From assembly GCA_004335835.1 (NCBI GenBank), contig RWJK01001945.1, positions 1 through 64,000 on the forward strand: 64,000 bases of DNA, given 5' to 3'. This DNA comes from Scenedesmus sp. ARA3. Its lineage: Eukaryota; Chlorophyta; Chlorophyceae; Sphaeropleales; Scenedesmaceae. Shown in pieces: positions 10,431 to 21,635 of this stretch (positions are counted from its first letter, which is position 1; every line of letters starts with the position of its first letter). The position numbers and the translations under genes were made by a program. The notes beneath the pieces were generated by a model. That model saw only the letters and a list, made by a program, of their open reading frames with translations, searched no databases and was not told the origin of the DNA.

Positions 10431-13400
10431 GTCATCACCTGGAGTGGCCATCTGCTCAGAGGACTGCCGCCACACAAAGTCACCGGAGCCAGCTGGCAGG
10501 CTCCACCGGGCGCTGGCCAATGCGGCGGCTGCATCCGCGGTTGATGCAGCAGCAGCTGCAGCAGCAGAAGGAAGTTCGGCTCCTGCCGCAGCCGCAGCGG
10601 CTGCTGTGCTTGCTGGCGGTGCGGCACTGCTTTGTTGCTGCTGCTGCTGCTGCTGCTGCATATGTTGAGGCTGCTGGCTTTGCAGCGGCAGCGGCGGCGC
10701 CGCACCCTTCGCAGACCTGCTCGTCTGCTCCACCCTTGCTTGAGGTGCTACTGCCACTCCTGCGGCAGCAGCAGCAGCAGCGGCGGCTGCAGCAGCCGCG
10801 CTGCTGCCAGCCTGCTTGGCTGCTGCGTTGCGTGCACCACCCTCATCAGCCTCGGCACGTGGCGCAGCAGCACGGCTGCCAAACAGCTGCATACTGCTCG
10901 GCAGCCCCTGTGCACTGCTGCAGCTGATGCTTGCAGCAGCAGCTGCAGACTGCAGCGCACTCGTGCCGGCTGCCACTTGCGCTGCCAGCTGCAGCAGCTG
11001 TGCATCGCTCAGCTTGCTCAGCTGCTGCGCTGCCTCGTCATCATCGAGTGAGGCAATACCTCCTGGTGACAGCAGCTCATCAACTGGAGTGCATTCGGTT
11101 GGAGTGCCAGGCTGTGCAGGCCACACGCGGCCACCTGCTGCTGCTGCTGCTGCTGCTGGGTGGCTCGCAGTAGCTGTGGCGGCGGGTTGCCGCGGCAGCA
11201 TGTATGCAGCTGGCAGCCCCGCTGTTGGCGACAGCTGCTGCGCTGACGCTGGTGCATTGCTGCCAGGTGCAGGAGGCGACAACTGCTGCTGCTGCTGCTG
11301 CTTGTGGCCCCTGCCAGCCTCACCTGCCAGGCTGGATGAGCGGCGCTTCCTGCCGGCAGCCAGCTGCTGATCGGCACCTTCTGCTGCTGCTGCTGCTGCT
11401 GCTTGTCGCTGCTCACCCCTGTCGCTCTTTGCACCTGCTGCTGCTGCTGCCTTGCCGCTGGCAGGCCTTGCTTGTCCCGGGTGTGAGCGCTGCCGCTGCC
11501 GCATGGCCTGCATGCCGTCGTTGAAGCCCTGCGCATATGCTGCATCCAGGCGGTCACGCAGCGCCTGCTGCGCAGTGGCTGCCACCTGTGGTGTGAACAG
11601 GTCAGAGAGCCGCACCGGAGGCTTGGGGCGCGGCGGCACTGCTGAGCCGGGCACGTCAGCTTGCATGCTCAGGCTCTGCTGCTGCTGCTGCTCCTGCTGC
11701 GGCCCGTGCCGGTGCAGCTGCTGCAGCAGATGCTGCTCCTGCTGCTGGCCCTGGCGGTGCAGCTGCTGCAGCAGCTGCATCTGCCGCAGCTGCTGTGCCT
11801 GCTGCTGCTGCAGCATCTGCTGCTGCAGCTGTGCCTGCATCATTGGCCCCACAGCAGCAGCAGGGCTCTGCAGCAGCACCACCTGCTGCCCTCCCATCAC
11901 CACCTGCTGGCCGCCAAAGCTGCCCACAGGCGACTGCATCCCTGATATCTGCAGCATGGCAGGTGCTACAGCAGCAGCAGGCGATGCTGCAGGTAGCATT
12001 GCACCGCCTGCCGCGCTGACCACAGGCATGTTTCCTGGCATCAGCAGCGGCTCCAGTACCCATGTGACCGGGCCTGCACCTGCTGATGGCTGACTTGCGC
12101 CGCTGTTGCCAGCAGCGCCGCCGCTACTGCGGCCGTTGCCCTCAGCGCCGCTTGCCGCTGCAGCTGACCTTCCGGGATGCCCCCCAAGTGCGTGGGGCAC
12201 CTGCCATGGTTGCTGCTGCTGCTGCTGCTGGATGTGATGTCCGTTTGGCCCTGTTGCTGCGCTGCTGACTGCAGGCGTGTGGGAAGTGCTCAACGCCTGC
12301 TGCTGCCCCTTCTGCATCTGCAACATCTGCGGCTGCTGCTGTGACGGCGCCTGCAGATGGTGCTGCTGCAGGTGCTGCTGCAGGCGCTGCTGCAGCAGCT
12401 GGCGCTTCGCAGCTTCATCACTGCAGCCGCCATCTGCATGCTGGCAGGGGCTGGTTGCTGCTCCAGCAGCAGCCTCATTGCGGTCCTCATCTGGCTGCTC
12501 AGTCATCATCATTGCCACATCGTGCCCAGCAGAGAAGCTGCCAGCAGCAGCCATGCAAGGGCTAGTGATGCCTGCAGCAGGATGACCTGGCAACTGCCAG
12601 CCATCTGATGCTGGCGGCAGGCCCGACCTTGCTGCTGCTGCTGCCGGTCCACCTCGAAACTGACTGTTACCTGCTATCTGTTGCTGACTGAACCTGCCTG
12701 CAGCTGCTGCTGCTGCCAGCCGCGAGTCTGGCCGCTGCCGGCAGGGCGACGCATGCGCAGCGTAACCAGCCGCAGCCGCCGCAGCTGCCGCAGCAGCCGT
12801 GCTGCCGTCACATGTGCTGCTGTCTGCAGCAGCATACGGGCCAGTGCCGCGGCTGTCTCCCTGGCCTCCGCTGCTGCGCATGCCAGCTCCTGGGCTGAGC
12901 GGCTGCTGCATGTCACACTGGTGCTGCTGCTGCTGCTGCTGCTGCTGCTGTGCATTGCCGCCCTGGCCCTGCATGATGGGCATGACCACCAGCTGCTGCT
13001 GCTGCAGCATGCTGCTGCTGCCCGGCCCAAAGAGCAAGCTGGGGCTGGCGCCTCTGCTGCCGCCAGCACACAGCTCAGCCGCAAAGCTGTGCCAGCTGTC
13101 TTGTGGACAACTTGACCCCGGCATCAGCTGCGCAGCTGATGCGGCAGTAGCAGCTGCTGAGTTCGGCTGGCTAGCTGCAGCCCAGCAGTCTGCCTGACCA
13201 ATAGGTTGACAGCTGGGGCCGCACTCGCCTGCAGGCGGCCCGCAGCAGCCGCTGGCAGCAGCAGCAGCAGCGGGGCCACACCCAGCAGCAGGCATCGGGC
13301 AGCAGCCTGAGCTGCCTGCCCTGCCCAGGCGCCTGCCTGGCAGGCACACTGCAAAGGGGTTGTCAGGGCAGCAGTCCTGCACTGCATCCTGCACATTGGG

Positions 13401-14567
13401 TGTTGCTGGCGTACTGCTGTCACCAGGCGGCAGCTCCACTGCTGCTGCTGCTGCTGCTGCACCTTCCTGGGTTACTGCATCAGGCGCTGCAGCAGGGCCT
13501 CTGCTGGCACACACTGCAGGCTGCGGGCGCCCTGCAGCAGCGCTGCTGGTGGCCACAGTCAACGGCCCAGCAGTACGGACGTCACACGCTGCTGCTGCTG
13601 CTGCCGCTGCCGCATCTGCTGCTGCTGTGGCCTCTTGCCTGGCGGCGGCGGCAGCTGCAGCGGTTGCGGTGATGTCTGTTGCTGAGGCGTGCAGGGAGCT
13701 GATGTCAATGCCCGATGCCATCAAGGCAGCCAGCAGCTCATAATCTAATGCATCCGCTGCTGTGTCATATGCGTTGCCACCCAGTCTAGTCAGCTGCTGC
13801 TGCTGCTGCTGCGGCTGCTGCAGCTGCTGCAGGTGCTGGAGTTCATGCTGCTGTTGCTGCTGCTGCTGCTGATGCCGCCAGCCCGCAGGCAGTGCAGGCC
13901 AGCCCTGGTCGTGGCTGTCGCCCAGCATGTCCCGTGGAGACAGCAAGCCAGACTGCAGCGGCACGAATAAGTTGCCAGCCTGCACGCAGCCCCTGCTGCT
14001 GCTGCTGCCGTCGAGGCTACGGCTGCCAGCGCCTCTGCCGCTAGCCATGCCTGCTGCAGCAGTGCTTGAATCCACTGGCGGGCACGGCAGCAGCCCTGGC
14101 ACAAAGCTCCCTGAAGGCCAGCTTGACAGTCTGGCTAGTGCAGGTGCCGCCGCTGCTGCTGCTGCTGCTGCCGCAGCTGCAATGCTGCTGCTGCTATGTT
14201 TGCTGCTTCCCGTTGCGTTGGTGGGGCTGGGCAGTGGGCCGGGCCCTGCAGCTGCCATCAGTGCCAGCTCAGCAGCAGACAGCAGGCGGCCCCCAAGCCG
14301 TAGCCTGGGGCCTTTGTGCTGCTGCTGCTGCTGCTGCTGTGAGTGCCTACCCCTGCTGCTGGCCAACGGCGGCAGGGTGAGGCCATGTGTGGTGTCATGG
14401 CTGCTGCCGGGCGCTGCTGCTGCTGCTGCTGAGCCGCCAGGGTCATTCGTGTGCTGCCTGCTGAGTGCCTGCAAGAGGCAAGACATGCGCGGCAAATGGA
14501 GATCAGCGGTGCAGGCGGAGGTCGCAGTGCCAGCAAGCATTACGGTGCAACTGTACGTGCCACACAT
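10371..14567 (-). CDS. Large Q/A/S-rich protein, paralogue A of an unrecognised family
   Basis: One long open exon encodes up to 1398 aa. An acceptor (CTCTTGCAG) ends at 14469 and opens the frame at phase 0 at 14468, so upstream exons may exist as in paralogue B, but I could not find them; otherwise translation could start at the ATG at 14567. Most of the protein is low-complexity Gln, Ala, Ser and Gly. Three conserved islands are shared with the divergent gene at 17228-21091. They are KGPRLRLGGRLLS near the N-terminus (plus about 14275-14325), a helical RLDAAYAQGFNDGMQ module (about 11505-11565), and acidic/Leu motifs at the C-terminus (VDELL and LAELLDDE). The composition suggests a nuclear, disordered regulatory protein, possibly a transcriptional co-regulator; this is inference, as no known domain is recognisable. 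Confidence 0.6.
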   Translation of the reverse strand: MCGTYSCTVMLAGTATSACTADLHLPRMSCLLQALSRQHTNDPGGSAAAAAAPGSSHDTTHGLTLPPLASSRGRHSQQQQQQQHKGPRLRLGGRLLSAAELALMAAAGPGPLPSPTNATGSSKHSSSSIAAAAAAAAAAAAPALARLSSWPSGSFVPGLLPCPPVDSSTAAAGMASGRGAGSRSLDGSSSSRGCVQAGNLFVPLQSGLLSPRDMLGDSHDQGWPALPAGWRHQQQQQQQQHELQHLQQLQQPQQQQQQLTRLGGNAYDTAADALDYELLAALMASGIDISSLHASATDITATAAAAAAARQEATAAADAAAAAAAAACDVRTAGPLTVATSSAAAGRPQPAVCASRGPAAAPDAVTQEGAAAAAAAVELPPGDSSTPATPNVQDAVQDCCPDNPFAVCLPGRRLGRAGSSGCCPMPAAGCGPAAAAAASGCCGPPAGECGPSCQPIGQADCWAAASQPNSAAATAASAAQLMPGSSCPQDSWHSFAAELCAGGSRGASPSLLFGPGSSSMLQQQQLVVMPIMQGQGGNAQQQQQQQQQHQCDMQQPLSPGAGMRSSGGQGDSRGTGPYAAADSSTCDGSTAAAAAAAAAAGYAAHASPCRQRPDSRLAAAAAAGRFSQQQIAGNSQFRGGPAAAAARSGLPPASDGWQLPGHPAAGITSPCMAAAGSFSAGHDVAMMMTEQPDEDRNEAAAGAATSPCQHADGGCSDEAAKRQLLQQRLQQHLQQHHLQAPSQQQPQMLQMQKGQQQALSTSHTPAVSSAATGPNGHHIQQQQQQQPWQVPHALGGHPGRSAAAASGAEGNGRSSGGAAGNSGASQPSAGAGPVTWVLEPLLMPGNMPVVSAAGGAMLPAASPAAAVAPAMLQISGMQSPVGSFGGQQVVMGGQQVVLLQSPAAAVGPMMQAQLQQQMLQQQQAQQLRQMQLLQQLHRQGQQQEQHLLQQLHRHGPQQEQQQQQSLSMQADVPGSAVPPRPKPPVRLSDLFTPQVAATAQQALRDRLDAAYAQGFNDGMQAMRQRQRSHPGQARPASGKAAAAAGAKSDRGEQRQAAAAAAAEGADQQLAAGRKRRSSSLAGEAGRGHKQQQQQQLSPPAPGSNAPASAQQLSPTAGLPAAYMLPRQPAATATASHPAAAAAAAGGRVWPAQPGTPTECTPVDELLSPGGIASLDDDEAAQQLSKLSDAQLLQLAAQVAAGTSALQSAAAAASISCSSAQGLPSSMQLFGSRAAAPRAEADEGGARNAAAKQAGSSAAAAAAAAAAAAAGVAVAPQARVEQTSRSAKGAAPPLPLQSQQPQHMQQQQQQQQQSSAAPPASTAAAAAAAGAELPSAAAAAAASTADAAAALASARWSLPAGSGDFVWRQSSEQMATPGDDLLLPNLAELLDDEPQLQQR

Positions 14568-17227
14568 GCCAGCTTGTCAGAAGGTGCGGGACTGCTGAGC
14601 ATGGGCTGCACTCAGTACAGTTATGCGTGCATGCTGAGCTGCATCTGAGTTGTGGGCCATGGCTAAGGGCACAGGCTTGCAGCTATGTTCCCAGGCAGCT
14701 GCCACAGGCAGCTGACTGCCTTATAACCTGCCAATGTCAAGGTTGCCGCGGCATTCGGCAGCTGGCAACCGCTCTGCATGCGTGCTCTGCATGTGTGCGC
14801 AAGACTGCGCCAGAAGCTTTGCATGGTGTGCAGTTTCAAAGCTGCAGCTGGAAGTATGTTTTGTGGTGACTGCACATTGGCATGCAGTGCAAAATCAAGC
14901 GCGGTCAACCGTCGCCGGCTGCTGTCCAAGCCCCTTCGAGGCTGCTGGCAGGAGTTTCAGAGAGCTGGCACCTGCTCGCCCACTGAAACAGCTGCTGACA
15001 CATCACCAACTGCGACAGCAAGATGGGCCATGCACAGGGCGGAAAGTCTACGAGCATGCCAGCGCGTGCTGGGCGTGACTTGCCTGGCTGCCAAGCTGCA
15101 AGGACGGTGCTGGTGCTGCCTCATCCTCAGCGAGGCTCTGACTCATCAACGGGCCGCCATCCATGCTAAAGCGCGATAACCACACTGAGATAATATTCAG
15201 GAGCGCGTTTCACCACGCGTATGTCTCGCCAGGGCTGGCAGTGCCTTCATCAGGTAGCCCCCTGCAACTGATGATTGCCGGGAGCCATGTAGGCCGTCCT
15301 GAAAGCGCGTGCACTATATGGTTTGCGAAACCAATGTGTTTAAGGGCGCGTGTTTTCTTCTAAGGGTGCTGAAACGGTGTAACTCTGTCAGTGGTTGGCA
15401 GGGTGATCAGCAGGCATGCTGTAGCTCTGACAAGGCCAATTCCGCTGATGATGTCATTCAAACTTTGACGAATAGTTTCATTGTTGAGATCTCAATAATG
15501 GACCAAGTCTTTGCTGTGTTACGAAGCAGAATATGCTTTCGCGCCCGGTTGATACGTTGGCTGAAAAACTCCCTGTCGTGGACTACCTCGTGCCTCTCAT
15601 CGTGTCTCTTTGATTTGGTTGTGAAAGCTGTTGATGATCAAACACACTGAAGATGCTCTTGGGCTGAAGGACGGGTCCGCATCAGTTTGATCCGAGCCGT
15701 TTGTAATGAGAAAACTTGGTCAAACATTACTAAATTTTTCATTGTATGAAGCTACTGGGCAGGTTGAAGCGTGCCGGCACTGCGTCACTAGTCGGTGTGC
15801 TATGCTGCACCGAACTGTGGCAATTGCATTTCCGCAGCCTTGCAATGCAGCAGCGAAGCGGGACGCTTGAACCTCCTTTCAATTTAGACTTGACGTGAGC
15901 TTGTGAGCACCGCGATATACAGCCGATAGGGACAGCTGACGACAGCCTGGTGGTGCTGGCCTGGCCCTTGCGAGCCTGGCCCTGATCAGGTACAGCAGCA
16001 TGGGTGGTTTCAGCTGTAGGATTGAAGTCACGGCACACTTGCTGAAGTTTTCGTTGCGTCGGAGCATTCTGAGATGCGGCATTGGCCTTCATTTTGTAAG
16101 CAACGCTGCAGCGCTGCACTGCAACTGTGCGCGAATTTCTGCGCCATTGTTTTGCCTTCCCATTCTCTTCGAGCTGTCCTGTTGAGCATGTGCCGTTCAT
16201 TGCTCTCTTTTGACATATGAGCATTTGGCCCAAGCAGGCCAAAGCAGGCTCGCAATCATCAACTGTCATCAGCCTGATGGCAGCGGCTGCCACCGCTTCG
16301 TCAAGAACTGTATCGACACTGGAACACCGCATGCAGGGATTGGAAGCCTGTGCATTATAACCTGCTGCACGTGCAAGTGGTATCTAGGTGTGGCTGCACT
16401 GCTGTCAGCTGCTGCTTGAGTCACTGCACCAACATCGTACGTTCAACCAAGTTGGTCGGGAGCTGCATGCTGTAGACATAGACATTACATGTGCTGTGCT
16501 TCGACAGGGTGTCATTGAACATCAATGGCGGTTGATATCTATCTGTGCTGTTGCTTGTTGGATCACCTGCTAGATGCAGTGTCTTGCGCAGCAGAAGGTC
16601 TGGTTGCATGCAGCTCCACAGACTTGCACCCCTTGCTGCAGCCGCCTCTGAGTGTAGCACATCATTGCCATAAACCAGCAAGGCTTTCACAGCCAGGTGC
16701 AGTTCCCAACGTCGCGAATGCGACAGGCCAACATCGCTTCCAACGTGATTGGGAGCAGCACTCGCTGGTGAGAACTCTCATTCGTTATGATGTATGAAGT
16801 TGATTCTATAGATACGATCAGAAGTGTGATTCTAGGCGTCAGCACTGCTGCGGCTTCAACCCATGTGCTTGACTGAACCCCTAGAACCTGAAGCACGTGG
16901 GTGCAGTCACATGCTCCAGTACACGTGCTCCGGAACAAGCAGGCATTGAGCTTACACCGTCATATCAAGGATCTGCTGAAACAACGACAGATCGGCGCTG
17001 ATGGGCAGCGCCTACCGTCTGCCTTGTATCTCACCAGCAGCCATACACGACATGCGGCATAGTGACACTTGATTGCAGCACTTTTATATCTGGTTTTAAT
17101 AGCTTACTTCACGCCCGGACCGTCAATCTCACAGCGCTCGCCAGTTTGCCCCTGCTCATTTGTGGAGCCCAGGCAGCTGCCTGCGATATAGCCTCCCCTG
17201 ACCTTCTGATCGGAAGTGTTTGAAGCC
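14568..17227. promoter_or_regulatory. Divergent intergenic region between paralogues A and B
   Basis: About 2.7 kb without a supportable exon on either strand. It has more ordinary base composition than the flanking genes and few trinucleotide repeats. It should contain both promoters and any non-coding or missing 5' exons of paralogue A. No specific motif is called. Confidence 0.4.
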
Positions 17228-20200
17228 ATGGCACTGGCCTGGCAGCCCGCCAGTCTCACCACGTGGCTAGGGGAGAATCGCCCAGGATCGCTGAAGGAGC
17301 AGCAGCTGGCCGGCGGCGACGATGAGGTGCGTAAGATAAAACTACATCGTTTTACGAGGCACTTGTGTCAGCGCCATGCTGCTGCTGCTGGTCACCAGCC
17401 CCGTGCCCACGCTGTCATCGCTGCATGTTGTCGAGCAATGCAGGGCCATGCCACCAGCAAGTCCTGGATTGACACCGACCATTCTGATGCCGAACAGCAA
17501 AGCTCCACGGTGCTGCGTAAGCGGCACTGCGAGGACCTGGGCGAGCTCGAGTCCGACTCCTGGGTGCGTGGGCCCATGTGACTGTATCTCTCTGCACTGT
17601 GAGGCCTGCTGTGCTGGCCTCAACGGGGATACACACCACGCACAGCGCTGGCAAAGCCGCAGATGTGCTTGCAGTACGCGAGCTCCAGGCGTCTCTTAGG
17701 CTAGCTGCAGCTGTGTGCATCACTAACTTGCTCACATCACCCACTAGGCTGGCCAGTTGTGGACACTGCACACCTGCTAGATACAACAGCCATGGGTGCT
17801 ATGTCTGCAGACTTTTCTTGTTTTAAGGGCAGGCTGTCTACGTCTCGAGGCGTATGAAACGGCTCTCACCCTTGTCTCCCTTGCCACTGCGCTGCCCTGC
17901 AACTATCTTTTTTTGGCACCACGCAGGCCCAGGAGCACCAGCAGCAGCAGCAGCAGCAGGCGCGGCAGCCCAGCCATCTGCTGAAGCGTGTCTGCTCAGG
18001 CCTCACCTCCATGAGCTGTGAGGCAGGCAGTGCAGCACCCTGGCCTGCCTGCCAGGACACACCCGGCTGTGGCGAGCCCTGCTCACCAGCAGCAGCTACA
18101 GCCTGCCCCAGTGAGGCCTCAGCACCCCACTGCAGCGACCGCGCAGACACACCCACAGGCAGCAGCGCAGCTGCTGCTGCTGCTGCTGCAGAGCCAGCTC
18201 CCAGTGCGGCTGCTGTTACTGCCAGTGACATCAAGCAGGAGCAGCACACCGACTGGCAGCAGCAGCAGGGCAAGGCCAGCACGCGCGCCAGCAGCAGCAG
18301 GTCAGCGGCAGCCAAAGGAGGCAGCATGCCGCACGACAGTGCTGCTGCTGCTGCTGCCGCTGCCGCTGCCAGCAGCAGGTGCAGCAGCAAGCGCACCAGC
18401 CGCAAGCCTGCAGAATCTGCCAGCGCCAGCGCCACCAACAAAGCAGCAGCCAGCTGCCAGCGCAGCGTGAAGCACAGCAAGGGCGGTAGCGGCAGCAGCA
18501 GCGGCAGCAGCAGCGGCTGCAAGGGCCCCCGCGTGCGGCTGGGCGGCCGGCTGCTGTCACCTGAAGAGGCCGAGAGGCACCTGAGGGAAGTGGCTGCTGC
18601 TGCACAAGCGGCAGCAGCAAAGGCAGCCGCAGCAAAAGCGGCTGCAGCGGCGGCAGCCGCAGCTGAGAGCGGTGATGCCGCTGCACCATCAACAGCAGCA
18701 GCCAAGCAGGAGCCTGCTGCTTTTCTGGTCAGGCCGCCCAGCCCCAGCCTTGATGCTATTGCTGGTGCTTCAGCTGCAGGAGTGCCTGAGGACGCTGCCA
18801 TGCACCAGGCAGCTGAGCTAGCTGCAAGTGCAGGAGCCAGCACCACTTGCTCCCCCATGCTGCTGGATGCACAAGGTGATACTGCTCCTGGTGCCAGTGC
18901 AGACCAGCGCAACCGGCAGCAGCAGCAGCAGCTGGCGGCACTCGACTGTGCTGCTGCTGCTGCACAGCAGATGGACCTGGGCTGTAGCGGCAGCGCCGCA
19001 CTGCAGCAGCAGCAGCAGCATGCTGCGGCAGTGGCAGCGCTGGACGCCTTAGCTGCTGACGTGGATGACGATGACTTGGATCTGTCCATGCTGCCAGAGC
19101 AGCTGCCAGAAGACTTTGTGCCTACCCCCCACCAGAGCAGCGCATGGCCCAGCCTGGAATGCAGCTTGGGAGCCCTGGACATGCCCGCGGCAGCAGCAGC
19201 AGCAGCGGACGCAGCGTTGATTGGCTCAGCTTGCTCAGCAGCCGGCTGCAACGCAGACAGCCTGGCAGCAGCAGTACAGGAGGACGAGGCCGCACAACAG
19301 CAGCAGCAGCAGCTGGGGTTCAGATCGTCAGCCTTCATGATGCCTGCTGGCCCCGGCACTGCTGCTGCCACAGGCGGCCTGGCTTGTCCCAGCAGCCCGC
19401 TTGCTGCTGCTGCTGCTGCCTTCCGTGGGCTGCGCAGCAGGGACAGCAGCAGCGCCAGCCTGTGCGAGACAGCGCTGCTGCAGCGCGGCAGCTACGGCAG
19501 CAGCATGGCCCGGAGCAGCAGCATGCCCATCAGGCTGGCAGGGGCCAGGCCTGACAGCTCCAGGCTGTCAGGACTCTCAGGACCCTCAGGACTCTCAGGA
19601 CCCTCAGGCCTGGGTTGCTTCTCAGGGCCTGATGCTGCTGCCTGTAGCCTGGCAGGATCAGCAGGCTCACCTGGCTATGCAGCCCTGCCTGGCCTGACCA
19701 GCAGCAGTAGCATGGCCATCAACATGGACATGGGCGTGAACTTGAGCATGAACATGGCCATGAACATGTCCTGCAACAGCCTCAGCTCCATGCATGGCAG
19801 CCAGCCAGCAGCAGCAGCAGCAGCAGTGGATGGCTTTGAGGACCCTGCTGCTGCTGCAGCTGCTGCTGTGGTGGCGCAGCAAGAGGCTGACAGGGTGGAC
19901 GCCGAGTTGCAGCGGCTGATGGCGCAATGGACCCCAGACGACATCCCAGCAGCAGCAGCAGCAGCAGCGGCAATGCCAGTGACTACGACAGCAGCAGCAG
20001 TGCTGCCTCAAGCTATGTCAGCACCGGCAGGATTCGGTGGCGGCTTCAACCAGCAGATGGGCTGCAGCTTCCAGCAGCAGCAGCAGCAGATGAGCATGCC
20101 GCTGTCTATGCCGCTGCAGGGCAGCTTGGGCTCAGAGGTATCCCCAGCAGCACTAGTGGGCTTTGCCGCACCCCAGCAGCAGCCAGCGCAGATCAAGTGG

Positions 20201-21091
20201 AAGTCGGCATTCGGCGCTGCAGGTGTCGGCACCAGCAGCAGCAGCAGCGGCGCGCTGAGTGTCACCGTGCCAATTGATGTGCCGGCAGGAGCCAGTGCAG
20301 CAAGTCTGCAGGGGCTGGGGCCCTTCACTACCAGCAGCTGCAGCAGCATGCAAGGCGCTGCTGCTGCTCCAGTGCAAATTGCATACCCGGCCGGCCGGCA
20401 GCCGCGTGCGCGTAAGGGCAAGGCCGCTGGCAGCAAGGCCAACCAGCAGCAGACCAAGCAGCAGCAGCAGCAGCAGCATCAGCAGCAGCAGCAGCAGCTG
20501 ACGATGCAGCTGCAGGTGCCTGCATCTGCCCTGCCTGCGGCCGTGCCGCGTGGTGCGCGTGTGGTGCTTCACCTGAAGCCGAATCAGCAGCAGCAGCTGA
20601 TGGCAGTCGTGGAGCGGCTGGTGCAGCAGCGGCTGGCACAGACCTACGAGGCAGGGTACCGCGCAGGCACGCAGAACCTCAACGGCAGCAGCAGCAGCAT
20701 GAGCGGCGGCAGCATGCCGCCGCCGCCGCCGGTACAGCAGCAGATGCAGGCGCGGATGGCTGCAGCAGCGGGCCTGGAGGCAAGCCATGCCGCTGCTGCT
20801 GCTGCGGGAGGTCTGGCGGGTGGTGCTGGGGCTATGGGTATGACTGTTGACATGGCAGCACCATCAATGCTGCAAGCATCAGGGCCTGACGCGGCAGCAG
20901 CAGTAGCAGCAGCAGGAGGCATGATGGGCTTTGTGGGTGGCAGCAGCAGCAGCAGCCAGTGTATGCCTGGTGGGCTGGGCCTGCCATCCAGCCAGCCGCT
21001 GCTGCTGCCGGCCATGATTCCGAGGCAGTGCCAGCTGGTGGACGACATCCTGCCTTCGATGCAGGACCTGCTCACCGACTGCTGCGAGTGA
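17228..21091 (+). CDS. Large Q/A/S-rich protein, paralogue B of the same unrecognised family
   Basis: Three exons, all phase 0: 17228-17326, 17444-17563, 17927-21091, giving 1127 aa. The start ATG is in a good context (AGCCATGGCA). The N-terminal 73 residues are the least repetitive part and include WIDTDHSDAEQQSS and an acidic ELESDSW. Conserved islands shared with paralogue A are KGPRVRLGGRLLSPEEAE (about 18520-18575), an acidic block DVDDDDLDLSMLPEQLPEDF (19060-19120), the C-terminal module RLAQTYEAGYRAGTQN (20631-20680) and a terminal LVDDILPSMQDLL. A basic patch ARKGKAAGSK (about 20410-20440) may be a nuclear signal. The middle is Ala/Gln/Ser low complexity. No catalytic domain is visible. 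Function is unknown; a nuclear regulatory role is inferred from composition. Confidence 0.68.
19560..19612 (+). repeat. In-frame short tandem repeat (SGLSGP) in paralogue B
   Basis: The text ctcaggactctcaggaccct is iterated and encodes SGLSGPSGLSGPSGLG. A Met-rich stretch (MDMGVNLSMNMAMNMSCN, about 19723-19776) follows soon after. Confidence 0.85.
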
Positions 21092-21630
21092 GGCTGCTGC
21101 TTGCGGCTGCAACAACACGCAGTTGAAGTGGCGGCGCAGCATGCTGCATGGGGTACCTGGTCTGCTGCTGGCTGGCCTGCGATTGAGTTGTGCAAGCCTC
21201 AACGGCAGGTCACTGGGCGCTATGCATTGCATGCCGTGTCAGGCTTACGGCAGGTCATGGTCATGGTAATGCTGCAGAAAGCTTGTTGTGGACTAAGCAG
21301 CGCAGCGGCTATGCATAGCTGGTGTGTGTGGCACTTGCAGCAGCTGCATGATGAGTGGGCGGCCGCGCGTAAGGCTGTGTGCCGGTGCATGTGTTGTAGC
21401 AGTCTTGCTAGGCCGACATGGACCCAGGTAGTGTTGCGCCCTGTTGCAGCATGTTTGGCCAGTGGCGATGTTCCTTCTGCCCAAAATTTACGTAATCAAA
21501 CGGCTGTTGTTGCTCACATCCCCAGCATCAGTTGTACAGGTGCATTGTGCCACAAAAACTGGGTACATTATGTGCATGTAAGCTGCGATGGTTTGAGCCA
21601 CGCAGGCACCTAGCACGTTATGTTGGTCGT

Positions 21631-21635
21631 TGTAA
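21631..21635 (+). promoter_or_regulatory. Candidate polyadenylation signal TGTAA (paralogue B)
   Basis: This TGTAA lies 540 nt after the paralogue B stop. Chlorophyte 3' UTRs of this length are common. Supported by position only. Confidence 0.3.
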
